From Labyrinthula sp. Ha (lineage: Eukaryota > Sar > Bigyra > Labyrinthulida > Labyrinthulaceae), in assembly GCA_015227615.1 (NCBI GenBank), contig JAALGZ010000020.1, positions 186,001 through 250,000 on the forward strand: a DNA stretch of 64,000 nucleotides, written 5' to 3'. Of the stretch, positions 1 through 13,738 are shown in pieces; the first letter of the stretch is position 1, and each line of letters starts with the position of its first letter. A program made the translations under genes and the position numbers. A model generated the notes under the pieces. The model saw nothing but the letters and a program-made list of their open reading frames with translations. It was not told the DNA's origin and did not search any database.

Positions 1-308
1 GTCTCTACGCTGTGGAGGCTGGGGAATGTCATCTAGGGGTGTGTTATTCGAATCATTTGGTTCACTAGTGGAAGAAGCCTCAGAAACTGAATTTTAAATA
101 TTTTCGGAGGTCCCTTGGTCTGTCATTTCTTCGAGGTTATTCGAATAATGTCTTCTTTCCTAGGATAGTAAATTCAATAGTGAAGAGTTAAATCATTAAC
201 GACTAGGTTTCTATATTGCATAACCGATATATAATTGTATGTATCTCAAACTGTAACACGAAATATAGCAAATGTCTAAGATTTCTATCTGAACCAGAAG
301 TACACACA
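1..308. other. window edge, no supported gene
   Basis: No gene can be supported here. Read on the minus strand, positions 1-150 give a Ser/Asn/Pro-rich stretch that looks faintly like a linker region of a larger protein continuing beyond the window edge. It is too short to assign to any family. Confidence 0.3.
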
Positions 309-802
309 TCAGTCCGGCATTACATGGACACCTTCTGCAACGACGATGCCTGCAAAATCTTTTCCAGTTACATAGTCTTTCACATAATGAATAAAGGGAA
401 ATGCAGCAAGATTGAGTCTATATTCCACTGGACTGTAAATAAAAACAAAACAAGAATATACTTAATCCCAGCCGCCTTTACTTTAATCAACACCTGCGTG
501 TGGCTGAAATTAGGTATTTCCAAATCTTCCTTCCATTCCACCTCATGATCAGGACGAAGAGAAGTTGAAAAAATAGCACCTTTCATAGTGTCAACTTGTA
601 CATAATCTTTTCCGATATTCGTTTCGTGAAAATGTTCCACCGATGGGAGAAAAGGAAAGAGTCAGTTAAAAAGGCAAACTAAGAAAGCGCTGAAAATAGA
701 AAGTAGAAAAAAGGAAATCTTTGGAGAGCAGCGAAAAAAGCTTATGATGGTTAGGGTGACGAATATCTCACCGATAGCTGTTAAACTGATGTATTGATCC
801 AT
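309..802 (-). pseudogene. truncated quinone oxidoreductase-like paralogue
   Basis: This is a 5'-end copy of the quinone-oxidoreductase-like gene at 8725-9962. From the ATG at 802 it matches the start (MDQY), the hydrophobic N-terminal segment, the FHETNIGKDY stretch, the DTMKGA stretch and the KVKAAGIN nucleotide-binding-fold entry. It even keeps an intron at the same place (29 nt, about 434-462), after which the frame reads on as PVEYRLNLA and GKDFAGIVVA. Similarity stops near position 332, just after this point, and the frame then ends at 309-311. About 270 residues of the enzyme, including the dinucleotide-binding loop, are missing. There is also an in-frame TGA where the intact copy has Gly in FNGLFPFLP. 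Because intron and 5' exon are both kept, the copy arose at DNA level and not through an mRNA. It is host sequence and very likely non-functional. Confidence 0.85.
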
Positions 803-3800
803 GTTTGTTTGTATCTTTCAGATTAATATCTTCTGAGAAATGATTTGATTTCGAATATTGATATCCGAATCGAATTTTGGTATAAATGGCCAGAATAACA
901 GAATGACGATGTTCAGCAGACTTTACAAGAGACCAAAACAAAAATATGTCAATGAGCTCCTTGTTTGCTATTCTGAAGTATTCAAACAGCATTTAATTGA
1001 TGTTTTCTTTGCTTCATATTCAAAGAAAAGAATAAAAACAGTTTTACATCACCATTGTTGGATCGACAAAATCCAAACTCCATGGTTTACTTCTTAACGA
1101 TAGTAGACAAGTGAATTAAACCCCAAACCCAATATATCTCAACATATTTGTCGGGAAACTAGGTCTTTTTTCTTTTTAGAAAAGTTAAAGCTACGTTCAA
1201 ATGTTTTTAATTTCCCAAAGAATGTCGATAGTTTGATCTGTGTCTCACTTAAATTTTAATTGGTGTTGACTTGCTGTTCGTCAAGAGCTGCGTACTGATT
1301 TATTGTCTCGGAACTGCCGAGTTGTTATATTGCATTGAGGATTAAGTCTCCGAAATAAAAAAATGATGGTCTTACTCTATATATAGTACTAATTTGTAGC
1401 CTTTTTAAGCTCCATGACCTCTAAGTAGACAATCTAGCTTCCATTGCAATTGCTATTTTTTCAGGAGCTAAGTATATTAAGTCAGCTGATGCAGAGACAT
1501 TACTCCCGTGGCTATTTCTTAATGTAATAACCAAATTTTTGTCACACCTTGATACATGAAGTCAAGAACAAACTATTCCTAGCTGGGATAAGTCATGGGG
1601 TACTATAATCGGACTTAAATCAATATAATCCGCGTAAAACGTTTCCTGAATACCGTAATTTGTTTTTTCTGTACTAATAGTATTCCTAATGTAGCTCTTC
1701 TTCTTATATAAGAGTTAATCACAACATAATTATTCGGTTTGTATAGTGCTTATTTCTTAATTTTGTATTTTTCAACGGCTCGATGATTAACAATAACCTT
1801 TTTCTTGTACTTTTCCCAGATGCAAGGTATTTTAACATTGTTTTACAAGAAAGGAGATCTCATCACGTTCAAATATTCTTGAAAATCAAATAATGAATAA
1901 TGTTCCACTTATTTATTTTGAAATGTTTTATTTTCATAATTCTTATTTTTATTAATTCTTCCTGTGGTGACGCGTATTTGCGTGTGGAATAGTTGATTTT
2001 TATCACATCAAAATTTGTCAGCTAGACTTTCCTTGGTGATAACTTTCTTCAATTTCACAAAACTCTTTAGTTAATGTTTTAATTATTTCTAGTAGAACTT
2101 AAGCTGTGACTAACATGATGGTATTCGGGCTGTGAGGAGAAGTAAAATATTTCAACAAGGTCTAGATTTGGGAAGTTTTCTTAGCTGCCGATAACACTAT
2201 TATTTCAAACTCAGAGATAGAAACTTTACATCCGGCTAGGTCTAACTTTAAATGCATGTATAGTACTGATCCCAAGAAATCCTAAACTCATCTTCGGCAA
2301 TATTTGAGTTCTTATGATCACTGTACTTTTGTTGTAATTCCCTAACTACACAGGATCAGTCGAAGAAACTGTTCACCCCTCATCGGATGCCTTAGGTCAT
2401 TAAACACCTTTACAATCAGTATCCATGAGCAAGTTAACTTGTTTGATCTGTTTAGTTCAAACATTAAAAGCATAGACATTACACAAAGTAATTAGTTATT
2501 TTTGATTGGAATCTTTTGTCTACTATGAACTTAAGGCTCGGATCTCCAATGAAATTTCCGGATGGAAAAGATACTTTTTCAAGCTACAGATATTAGCCTA
2601 CCAGCGGATTTGTTACTTATAAACTCGGTGAATCTATTCATTTCTTTTACAGTTTAAACATGACCACATATGTTTTCTATTCATGTTGTGTTTTTCATGG
2701 TAATGTTAATAGACTGTATGTCTTTGTTCCAAATCTATTAGCATTATTTTAATATTTAGTGAAAATAGCATTGTGTTCCTTTTTTAATGGTTGCTTAGTT
2801 CCTACGTTGGTATGATGTTTGGAGAATAATTGGTTAAAATTGCTTTCACATATATTTCCAAATAACTTTTGTGCTATGCTTACTTTTGCTATCTCGGAAG
2901 TTGAATATGTTTGTTTTCAACTTCATATTGGCTTTTGAAAAAACTCTGAAAATGTTGTTTTGTAGTATATATAGATGTTTATGTATATCACTGTTATTTG
3001 TTATGTCTTTTAGTGGTATAACTTCTAAAAATCATTGGATTAGTCCCAAATCCTATCATGCTAATATATAGTTTTTAACTTTGATAAAACATCATTTACG
3101 TCTTGCACATTGATTCCAAAAAAATAACTATACTAAAGGGGCAGAAATATACCTTGAAGATCAGTTGCGAGTTTTTTGAAAGTCTCTTGGAATGTAGAAC
3201 TTGCGATAGGTATAAAAGTATTTAATTTTAAGTCCTGTGTCAGTACTATTTGTTGCTATACTACGTAGCTCCGATATCTAGTGCATTTACGTACGAACGT
3301 AGCCTGCATATATAATTTTCAAAATATTCCCTAATATAAACAACTAGGAGGAAGCATTTTGAGGTATGTTTAAATATAGGAAAGTCATATATTATTCTCA
3401 ATGAACAAGAACTTAAAATAAGTATCATCACGCGAAGATAAAAAAATAGGTATTATTTAAGCGTCTTTGCTTTTTTATTTGCTAATAAAAAAAAGAACAA
3501 TTAATGACATAAAACGTTCTGAGGTTAATTTTATCCTCGGAGTGGAAAATCTCATTTCCCTTTGAATAAGACATACATTCTATTGGCAACTTCAAGTACT
3601 GGGCAGGTGTATCTTATCAATGATAATAAAATAATTAAAATAAATTATCATAATTATCGTCATCTTTCTTCTAGTCCTTGGGGCAAAACATTGGAAGCAC
3701 TTATACTACTCAAAAATCTCCTATCAGTTTCTTTTTTTAAGTTAACTTTACTGCAAAATCAACCATTCAAATAAATTCATACCGATAATATTAAAACGTT

Positions 3801-6800
3801 TAATTTTATTTTTAGATTAACAAGGGAGCTAACTATAAATAACAATTGCGTACATACATTTTGATTCGACTTATATTTCTAGGCTAATATAGGTACATTT
3901 AACCATAAATACAAATCATAGCCGTTTAAAAATATAAAATTCATAAAATCTGATTCAGCAACGAACTTTGATATACCAAATAGATAACGCTAAATAATCT
4001 TGTGCACGTTTATTATTATTTAAAATAGTAGAGTTAAGTATAAGGTCTCTGCTATTGTAAGGATTATTTCTTATATCAAGAAAGCCTTGATAAGTTTCTA
4101 AGATAGAACCATCGTATTATACTGAAAGAAGTTCACGCTAAACAGATATCACCTAGCATGACTTATTAAACTTAACTAAATGTTTGTTTGGGTTCAATAA
4201 TAATGTATTTCATTTGGGCTACTAGAAAGTTATTTTCTTTGGGGTAACATTGACCAACTATGGAACCTCTTTTACAGAGATTCTACGTAATTATTTGATT
4301 CTTTTAAAAGATAGGTATCATGGTTCATAAAATTAGCTCATCTGGCATTTTAATACATAGATATAAAATATTAAAATATGTTCCTGCTACGCTCGCATTA
4401 TTATTGTTCTTTATATAAACTCATAAGGGAATTCTTAATTGTTGCCACATATATAAAATAGCAATAGCTGGGTAAAAAAGAGAGATTTTCTTGAGCATTA
4501 GCAAAACTATGTTAAGTTTTCTGGTGGTCTTGTGCTATCATAAGACCAAGTTACTATTCCAGATATATCGTTATAGAATTGAGAACACAGTAATAAACTA
4601 GCGATTTTAATGCATGTAGACATAATAAGAATCAGTTTATTAACTTTAAGAAACTTTAGTACACTAATTGGTAATGGTAAATTAAGTTTACGAAGTAGAT
4701 ACAATAAATAGCAATATACATGGTTACTTTGAGGTAGTATTATCAGCTTGATATTAAGTCTTGCTTGAGCTCATAATCTTCAGATTTAAATTTCACATCT
4801 TTTTATCGTTAATGTTTCAATCTTCAGAAAATGTTCTGCTATCATGCTTTCTAATTAGTAACTTATATATATATATATAGAAGCTTTAGTCACTCCGTGA
4901 TTTATTCTTATTTATAGAAGACAGTAATAACTAAAAGAGCCATTTGATCAAAGTAGGTTAGATGCATCAGATATCTATGAACTATTTCTGGAGGAAACAG
5001 GAAGAAAATTGTATTATAAAAACCAAATTAAATAATTGATCGGAATAACTTGCAGAAGGTCTGAAAAGAAGATGATTATGTAGTTTTGTGATATTCTCTT
5101 GTCTTTAAGATATTCAACGTGAGTCTGAAAGCCAAGAACAAACTATAATTCTCATGGGTCATATCAATTGATCTGGTAAATGCGGTTTAGATCATAGCCT
5201 CCAAGAAACCCAATTTGTGTAATTAGAGTGGCAAGAATCGTGTTTTAGTAGAAACAAAGTTAGTGTTTACTCCAGTATACGTATAAATAGCAGTTTAGTT
5301 ACCGTTTACAAGTCAAATCGCTGCTTGTAACATGTGGTCTCATTATAAACCCCACACTGGATCAAAACTAAAGAGCACCAATAGGTAAGAAGTTAATGTG
5401 TCATCTAAAATATCTTAATATATTATTATCTAAACTTTTCAGTACATAAAATAAAACTATTGACATATTTCGAGGGTAAATAGTTATTTGTGCTGATCCA
5501 AATTTTTCTTTGTTAGCCACAAACTTGTTTGATCCAAACTGAACACAGTAAAGAATAGTTTAATTAATGTAATACATTGCTACAGCGCAAAAAGGATGAG
5601 TGTCATTTGCTAGTTAAATGCTATCAGAAATCCATAAATAACCTAGTACTTAACGTGAGTGGAACTAAGTATATATATCAGCAGTCTTAAACAAACAATG
5701 GCGCGACAAACTAGAGATACATAATAACACCAAAAACAAATATTTACTAAGCTATTGGTCAGTTAAATTCTAAGGACTAAGACAGCATTTTCCCAAATTT
5801 TAACCATAAACCTTGAAATTTTGCTGAAGAAAGTGAAAACTTAAATATTTGAGATAACCCAAATTTGTTCATAGTATCCAAATTTGCGCATCAATATTTT
5901 TTAATGATCTCGAGAATTTAAATTCTTCATGATAACTAACAGAAACAAGGGAAATTATTAAGAAAAACTCCGAATAGTTTCAAAATTCTTAGCTCATCTA
6001 TTTAATCATTTGTTCCTCGCACGGGGCTTTCAGACTCTGTGTTTGGTTTAACAGAAAAGGTTGACCATCCTAGATATTGTAAAAGTGAAATAGTGGAAAA
6101 CAAAATGAAAATCAGGCTAATTGATGTGCGACTTTCATCAACAGCTATATTTGTAGACATGGCATAACTGCGATAAACAGCTAACAAACTAAGGTTGAAT
6201 ATTAAGATTGCTACTCATGATTATTTCATTTTAATTAGATTGTTGGACTAAAAACCACACTTTCTTATTTCTTAGTTAATAATATTAAATATGAAGAAGC
6301 CAACCCAAGTTTTGAAAGGACAGATTGGCGGTCCTTATATACTGTGTCAACTAGTTTTGTGGATAGAATCGATTCAACTCAAAATGTACTCAAAACAGAA
6401 ACATGCAACTTTTGGGTTTAGATATTCAATGCTAAAGAATTATTAAGCTTGCATAAAGACGCCAATTTCATCAAACTTGTTAAATATATTCATCATTTCT
6501 ATTTGCAAGACGCAGATGGAACAAGCAATGCTAGGTACAAGCTCGGTTCAAAACTTACTATAAAAAATTTTCCCTGTAAATAATATCAATACTTTATTAC
6601 CTAAAGACGAGAGATCTTTAAGTTTTACTATTCTGTTGACAGATCCTCATCACTCACTCGATAATAGTCCGCGATTTCATGTTTCGCCAATTATAGCTCC
6701 ATATACATTGAAGCAATATCACTCAATTCTCCGCAAAATATATGAAACTTCCATCCAAACACAAAAACAGTGTTCAAAACTTATCCGCAGATACTATTAT

Positions 6801-8724
6801 CATTAATCTATAAGCTCACCTATTCTCTTAATCTTAGTTTATTCTAAGCATTAATCCATTGGAGTTCAGCTCCAGGTTTGCCTTGTACTAATAGATTAAT
6901 TTTATGCTTCTGCTTCGGTTAAGTAACCAGATAATTGTGTTGCATACTTAAAACTGTAGTAGCAATACATTAGCTAGTAGCAGTGACTTGCTCCGAACAG
7001 CCAACTAATATTTAAGAAATGTACTGAACTATTAGCATGCAACGAGGTAGTGTATACTGATAGAATATTTTTTTGCAACCAATATTTTTCTACGATAGAC
7101 CCAAATTCAAAGCTATAATGCTGCTTGGTAAGCATTTTTAATACTTCTTAGAGCTCATACAGGCATCCATAAAGTTATTATCAATGAAACGTTATTGAAT
7201 CTTACCTTGGTAACTGAAGACACATCTAAGACTTTAGTCATTATTATACGCGACTTAAACATCAGTTCACGAGGTACCTGTTCGCTTACAAAGTAAAAGC
7301 TTAAGGTTTTTTTCCGATTCTGAATTGTTAATCTATGGCAATTTTACCAAAGCTTATTCCAGTATCGTTCAATAGTTTATTGGTGCCCAAAATTTCCAGT
7401 AATAAGAAAAACTATCAGAATTAAGAGAAAAATCTAGCTGGGCTACTCTCATGGTTATTGTTTACAGAGGAAATTACGCACTAATAACAGAAATGCATAT
7501 TTTAGCTCAACTTTCAGGTTAAGGAAACTAAAAATAAAAGCATTAGTTACTTCCAAACTTAGATCTATATCCTTGTACTGATCTTATTTCTAGACTTTTT
7601 GATTAGCTGAGCCTTCAAAAAAATCATATAGAAAGAATTTTATTCTTAATATGTTCTATGCTTGAGTCCATGCATCGAAAACAAGGTTTTGTACCAATTT
7701 TATTTCACCAGTGACCACTTTATTATTGTTGCCTTTTTTCGAGACTGATATTGAAACTTCGACTTATTTTTTCTCTTCACGCTTAAACAAATCAAATATC
7801 CTTGGGTGAAAATTGTATGATATCATAATTAGAACATCAAGATATCTCTCTTGTGCGGAGACCCTTTCTGGCAAAAGCTGATTCTTGGCTTGATAATCAC
7901 CTGAATTCCGACTTAGAAACTAAGGTTACTTAGCTACAAAATAAAATTACTTTTCTTCGTTAAGTGTTCCCACGCCCAGACTAAATTGAAACAAAGAAGA
8001 AACCATTAATGATGTGGTACTTCCGGTAATAGATCTTCTATTCTTAACTTCATTAATGTGAGAATTCTAATAGCTTCTCTGTTCCATTCTTTTTTAAATC
8101 TGTCTTCTCCTGTTTAATTTTACAGCTAGAGCACAGCCGTATGCCGTCTGAATGAACACATTGGCTGCATAAGAAGAACTTTATTTAAACACTCTGCCTA
8201 GATTTAGACCCCAGAGCCTTATTTAAAATAACATTGAAGAATACCATTATCCACCTGCAGTCGTCAAAACACATGTGACGACTTAACGTGAGGATTTTCT
8301 CACAACTATGATGTTGAAACTAGAAATGATAGATGCTTATGATAGATTCTTGCTTCCTTGCATTATTAAGAACTTTCAAATTCTGAGAAGCACTCACTTC
8401 CACAATTCACAATTTTACTAATTTTTTGGAATTCTTCACATATTCTTCTTGCTTGTCTCATTGAACTATGACTTTTTCTCTTGTGTCATCATCTCTTTAG
8501 ATTCATCTTCCTTTTCATTAACCAGAGAGTCATGTTTCAGCTAGGCGAAGACGCGATACCGAAACATCAATTCCTCAATCAGGTACTCATTTCGAACATT
8601 GGCCAGTAAGCAAAAGTTCTAGAATTATAAATTAGCGCTTGGTGCGAGCAAAAACTTATTTGAATAAAGGAAAACTAAACTCTCATATTCTACGCACTGA
8701 AGAGTTGATAAATAAACAACAATT
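803..8724. other. long AT-rich spacer
   Basis: About 7.9 kb without a supportable gene. Both strands are closed by frequent stops and the only open frames are short and without recognisable motifs. A (TA)8 run lies at 4864-4879. I see no tRNA, rRNA, terminal repeats or transposase motifs. Confidence 0.5.
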
Positions 8725-9962
8725 CTACAGTCTAAATACAACTTTTCCCACATTCTTTCTCGATTGGATCTTGACGAGTCCATCCCAGAGAGAAATATTA
8801 TCCTTGAGGTCAATGACTTCTTGGAGAACAATAGATTTTGGGTTACCATAGATCTTGGCTATTTTTTCCATGCGTTCAACTGTAGGAATGCAACTTCCCA
8901 TTCTCATAACCACATTCTTTGGGTTCATCCAGGGTAAATAGCTTTGAAGAATCGTTCCTAAGGTCTTTTCATGCATATCTACTGGATGCCAAGAAGCTCC
9001 AGGTCTTAACACAGGAGTTAATAAATCAAAGTATTGAAAGGAATTCACCGCTCCATAAACTACATCAAACGCATTTTGGTTCTTCTCATCCTGCAGAAAG
9101 GCTTTAACATCATCGTCCACATTGTAATTTAAAACCTCCTTTGCACCCATCTTCCTGACAATGTCATTGTTTTTGGCCGAATTAATGCTTACGAGTCTTT
9201 TATCTTTGTTTTGCTCTTGTCTAAGATATTCCAACACAGATAAACCACATCCGCCAGAACCTCCAATAACAAGGATATTCTTGTCTTGAAATCCACCTGG
9301 AATCTCATCAAGATAGACAAACGCAGTTATTCCAACCAAAGGAGCAGCAGCTGCTTGTTCAAAAGAAAGTGATGTTGGTTTTGGATAAGTCCATTGGCAT
9401 TTTGCTACCATGTACTCCGAAAATGATCCAATAAATGTCATCCCATAGACCTCCTGGTCATTCTTAAGATGACTACATTCAGAACTACCACCTTTTGCAA
9501 CCACGATACCAGCAAAATCTTTTCCACTTACAAAGTCCTTCAAATAGTGGATGAAAGGAACTACAGCAAGATTGAGTCTATAATCCGAGGGACTAAAACT
9601 AAAATAAAAAGAAAAATCTACTTGATGCCTGCCGCCTTGACTTTAATCAACACCTGATCTTGACTGAAATTTGGTATTTCCAAATCCTCTTTCCACTCTA
9701 GCTCGTACTCAGGAAGATACGTTGTTGAATAAACAGCACCTTTCATAGTGTCAACTGGTACATAATCTTTTCCGATATTCGTTTCGTGAAATTTTTCAAC
9801 CGATGGGAGAAAAGGAAAGAGTCCGTTAAAAATGTAAACGAAGAAAGCGCTGAAGATAGAAAGTAGGAAAAGAGAAATTTTTGGAGAGCAGCGAATACAT
9901 CCTAATAGAGTAATGGTGATTATCACTTCAATGAGAGTAGTTGAGTTCATGTATTGGTCCAT
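8725..9962 (-). CDS. membrane-anchored MDR-family quinone oxidoreductase / zinc-less alcohol dehydrogenase-like protein
   Basis: Predicted NAD(P)H-dependent oxidoreductase of the medium-chain dehydrogenase/reductase superfamily, quinone-oxidoreductase branch. Two exons: 9962-9622 and 9592-8725, split by a 29-nt intron (9593-9621). Splicing restores the family hallmark KVKAAGINPSDYRLN. The protein has 402 residues. Residues about 8-48 are strongly hydrophobic, suggesting one or two membrane segments or an organelle-targeting region, which is unusual for this family. The GroES-like fold follows (about 80-190). The Rossmann loop reads VIGGSGGCGLSVLEYLR, matching the family's GxGGxG pattern, and a DVVYGAVNSF stretch follows as expected for the cofactor domain. 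No zinc-binding Cys cluster is seen, fitting the zinc-independent branch. The substrate cannot be told from sequence. A broken 5' copy lies at 309-802. The start was chosen because the same ATG and the next 60 codons are shared by both copies. Confidence 0.88.
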
Positions 9963-11559
9963 GCTTTTTCTTCTTTCAGAATTGTATCTTTTCTTGAATG
10001 TTCTGCAAACGATTTTGATAGTTGATTTCGAAGGTCGGGTGAGATATTAAATTCGATACGAAACGATACACCAAAAGGAAGTCCGAAACGAAGTTGTGTG
10101 AACTTGCTCACGTTTTTCTTCTACCGACACGGGACAATCATAAGGTTTTTGTTCGCCTTCAACTACATACTCATAATAGCTATAAGGTATGCTTTAAGTT
10201 TTATACTTGGTTTCTTTATATAACTGTACAAAGACCTTGGACTCCGAGGGGAAAAGAGTGGCTTCTCAATTGAGGGCGAAAACATGAGTTGCCTTCTGTG
10301 AGATTTCGAGTAATAAGAAAGTATTTTGTCAGTAGATAGAAGCCTTTAACATTTTCGCCGAGTTGAAAGGGATCTAAAATAATTTATAGCTTCTGCATCT
10401 GTGGTTCTGTTTGGCTATGGAGTTCTTGATAAATAAAATCTTATAATTTCTTTAAATGAACAACAAACCAAGTTACAACAATCAAACAAGGTTTTATTCT
10501 TCAAGAACTACTACTAACCTAGTAAAACATTCATGTGTTCTAAAAGCTGAGGACTTTACCATAAGTCCAAGCGGGTACTTTCAGTTTCAAGCTTTCAAAC
10601 TCATTCATTGTTGTCGAAAAAGTATTATTAGTACATGTAAATGGTTAGGATGTTAAGAACCAGCCATTTGAGGTATTGTGCAATAATGATCGGGACCTTC
10701 TTCAACAAATACTGCACTCAAAATATGACAATAATAAATTTTAATTAGGTAGACCTTTGTATTAAAATTAGTCAATGAGGTGAACTTAGTCTCTGATGAA
10801 ACCTAGTTTGGTGTTTTAACGCATTAGCAGAAGATTTTCTTGAAGCAGCACTTGGTTTCAGGGTTTACTAAGCGCATGGAAACATTTAAGAGCTTTTCGG
10901 TGCCTAAGTTACCGAAAATAGCTCATAAGTAGTAACTAAGAAAATGGATTTTAATTTTGGGTAAAGGAAAATTAAAATAGTATGCTATCTCCCTTCCATA
11001 ATCATTGAGGAGTCCAAACTTACTGATCAGTGCGGCTCTACTCGCCTAGCGACTAATTGTCATATTCAAACATATTTTCAATGAATTTTTTTGTACAATA
11101 AAAATCTTTGATTAAGTTAACTCCTTTCGTTAGCCCATTGATTCTTAATTCAAACCAGATTTACAAGATGAGATTTATCGAAAATTAGCTATGGTTCTTA
11201 AAACTAAAATATACTGAGAAGCATAATAAGACAACAATTTTCCTAAATAATACAATTGATTTCGCACGAGGACGATATAGGTTCATCTAGATTTGAATTT
11301 CCTATTGACTTTCTTTGATGACCGAAAAATCTTTGGACTTAGCTAGTGCGTACGGATGAACTAGTTTCCAGAATATCGTAACTACAATAGAATATGATAA
11401 ATGTACTTGATTTCAAACTTTAACCATGAATCCAACAGTAATTCTTGTGAAAAATCACCTGAAGTTCAAGATGAACTTAGAAAAGAAAGAAAAAAAATAT
11501 TAACTACTCCAAACAAGGGCTAAGATATGATGGTTTCAATAATTCGATATAGCTTTCCT

Positions 11560-11580
11560 ACCAACTGGTACCAGGTTGGT
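11560..11580. repeat. near-perfect 21-nt palindrome
   Basis: ACCAAC pairs with GTTGGT around the self-complementary core TGGTACCA, with a single unpaired G. It could form a strong hairpin or cruciform. There is no gene within 2 kb and no flanking duplication that would show a mobile element, so its role is unknown. Confidence 0.5.
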
Positions 11581-13694
11581 GAAGTCTAAGTAACCAACTT
11601 TACACTTAAACTCACTCTCTAAGTGGATACTAATATTTGGAATAAACTGTCATTAATGCAGCAAATAAAAGCAAGAGCGACCCCTTGTTTAGGTATATTT
11701 TGTACAATTACTCAGGCCTTTACAGATTTTAAGTAGAATAGAACTTAAGTTAATCGACTTGTGTATATATGGCTAGTTAACTCGTAAATTAGTTTATTAT
11801 GTACTCCTGCAGATGAGACTCGACCTATAGTGGTACTGGACTCTTTGAAAGAAACTACGAACTATCCAGTGGATCTAGGACTTAGATGAATTCCAAAGTA
11901 ACAAGGTTCAACCAAATGGAACTCGCTGTAGGTTTTGTCACTATTTCATGCTTTGTAATACACTTTTATAATCTTTCCTTTCAAGGCCTTCCTTTTCATA
12001 TATGAAAAATACTTCCTGTTGTTTCACTGTTCTTATTAGGTAAAGTTGAATTTCCCTAAATACGAGCTATAAGTAAACTCTTTCCAACGAATCTATTAAC
12101 ACTTTATTTGCGTTACTATAATTTCAACATCTAGAGAATATTGTTAACATACTCATAAAGCTAGTTTAACACTGAATAATGGAAAGAAACTGGGCTATAT
12201 TTTGCCTGGCAGTCATATCTTCGGTTAGTCTCTGCCTATCTTTAACTAAATGTAGACCTTATTGCTGCTACTTTGGCAATAGTTTTATCTATTTAAATTA
12301 AAGCCGTTATTTTGAGGTCCCAATTGATTTACATTAGACAAAATTAACTCTATACATAGAAATATTGTATTTAGCAATATTTTTACTCTTTCATAACTAT
12401 CTTGGTGACTGCGCGAGCTCTAATGCCTACATGTTTAAAAAAGAGTTAGTCAGGTAAGGTACTAATAGGTTTCTAAGGGGGTGTTTCATTTCAAGCCGCA
12501 TGTTGTGACACAAAGCTGTAAGTAAATATGGCGCCTGTGAGAATAATGCAAAGGAAGTGTTCTTCAGCATATAATTGACCAGAGCACGAAATAAGTAAAA
12601 TACACGGAAATCAATGTTTAACAACAGCAAACTACTTTGGAAAGTGACTTATAGAGCATATTAGGCAGATAGAAGCAGTTCTGATATTAGAATCGCTGAA
12701 TATACTCTAGCTGTTCAGCAAGGGAAAGCAGTACCGAAAAAGTATTAATTGCCAATAGGGATATAGACATATAATAACCAACGCTTCAAGTCACTTTGCT
12801 AAACACATTTAAATCTGAAATCAAACTTTGAAGAAATTGAGGACACTAATACCAGTATACTTTCAAAAGAAGGTTTACAACTGTGGATCTTGTTGTAGTC
12901 TGACCTTAATGTAAGCACTAAATTCATTTAGACTTCGGTGACGTCGAGTCAACTGGGAACTTAATTATTCTCGTTGCAGAAAAGTTAGAGTCTTTTTCTA
13001 AATAAGAAAGCTATAATACGGAAATAATTATATTTAAATGTTTAACACTACATCAATTAAAATTTAGTTTTGGCCTTCGGTATCTAGCATGTTGTGAGAA
13101 GCCCTTTCTGAACAAAACAAAGTTCTCTTGGTCATTCAATTTGTCGCAAACCGAGGGTTTCCAATGATTATTTGTCATTTAAATTTTCGCATTATTCATT
13201 GTGAAAATCCATTTATTCATTTAACTACATTTCAATTTTTCGAGGTACATTCTTTGTGCAGCTCTTGTTTTGAAACTCGTGTACATAGTCATTTCATGCA
13301 GTAAGGATGAAACTTTCTACTACAAAGGAAACGAAATAAAACTTGATACCCTGGTGAAACTGTGGGAAATTTATTTTTTTATTCAATTTTAATTAGTTAC
13401 AGGCATCTAGATCTATTCCCACCTCATGTTCACTCCTTTCTCCACAGTACCCTAATCTATTCTTCCAGGTCCTGCTCAGTAGCCGCTCTTTATTCAGCGA
13501 AATAGAGACTACTTTATCTTAACACGAGGTAATAAAACTTAAATATTTGTTTTCAACTTTTAATTTTCAAAGATTTGGTCTTTTTCAAACTTTAGTATTT
13601 GTATCATTTAAAGCAGTATAAGTTGTATCATGTACGCGAAAGGCCTGAACATTCCTTAATTTTCCTATTTCCAAAATGTGCAGTACAATGGTGC

Positions 13695-13702
13695 TATAAA
13701 TA
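13695..13702 (+). promoter_or_regulatory. TATA-like box upstream of 13739 gene
   Basis: TATAAATA lies 44 nt upstream of the ATG at 13739. With usual TATA-to-start spacing, transcription would begin only about 10-15 nt before the coding start, giving a very short leader. This is inference from position and motif only. Confidence 0.35.
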
Positions 13703-13738
13703 CCTTAGTTTGGCATTACTACACTACTAACAAATGAA

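Larger units (their letters stand above)
9963..13738. other. AT-rich spacer
   Basis: About 3.8 kb with no supportable gene. A near-perfect palindrome lies at 11560-11580. A TATA-like box lies at the right end, next to the gene at 13739. Nothing else stands out. Confidence 0.5.

Noticed and set aside
4864-4879. (TA)8 run as a functional element
   Set aside because: Short microsatellites are expected in DNA this AT-rich.
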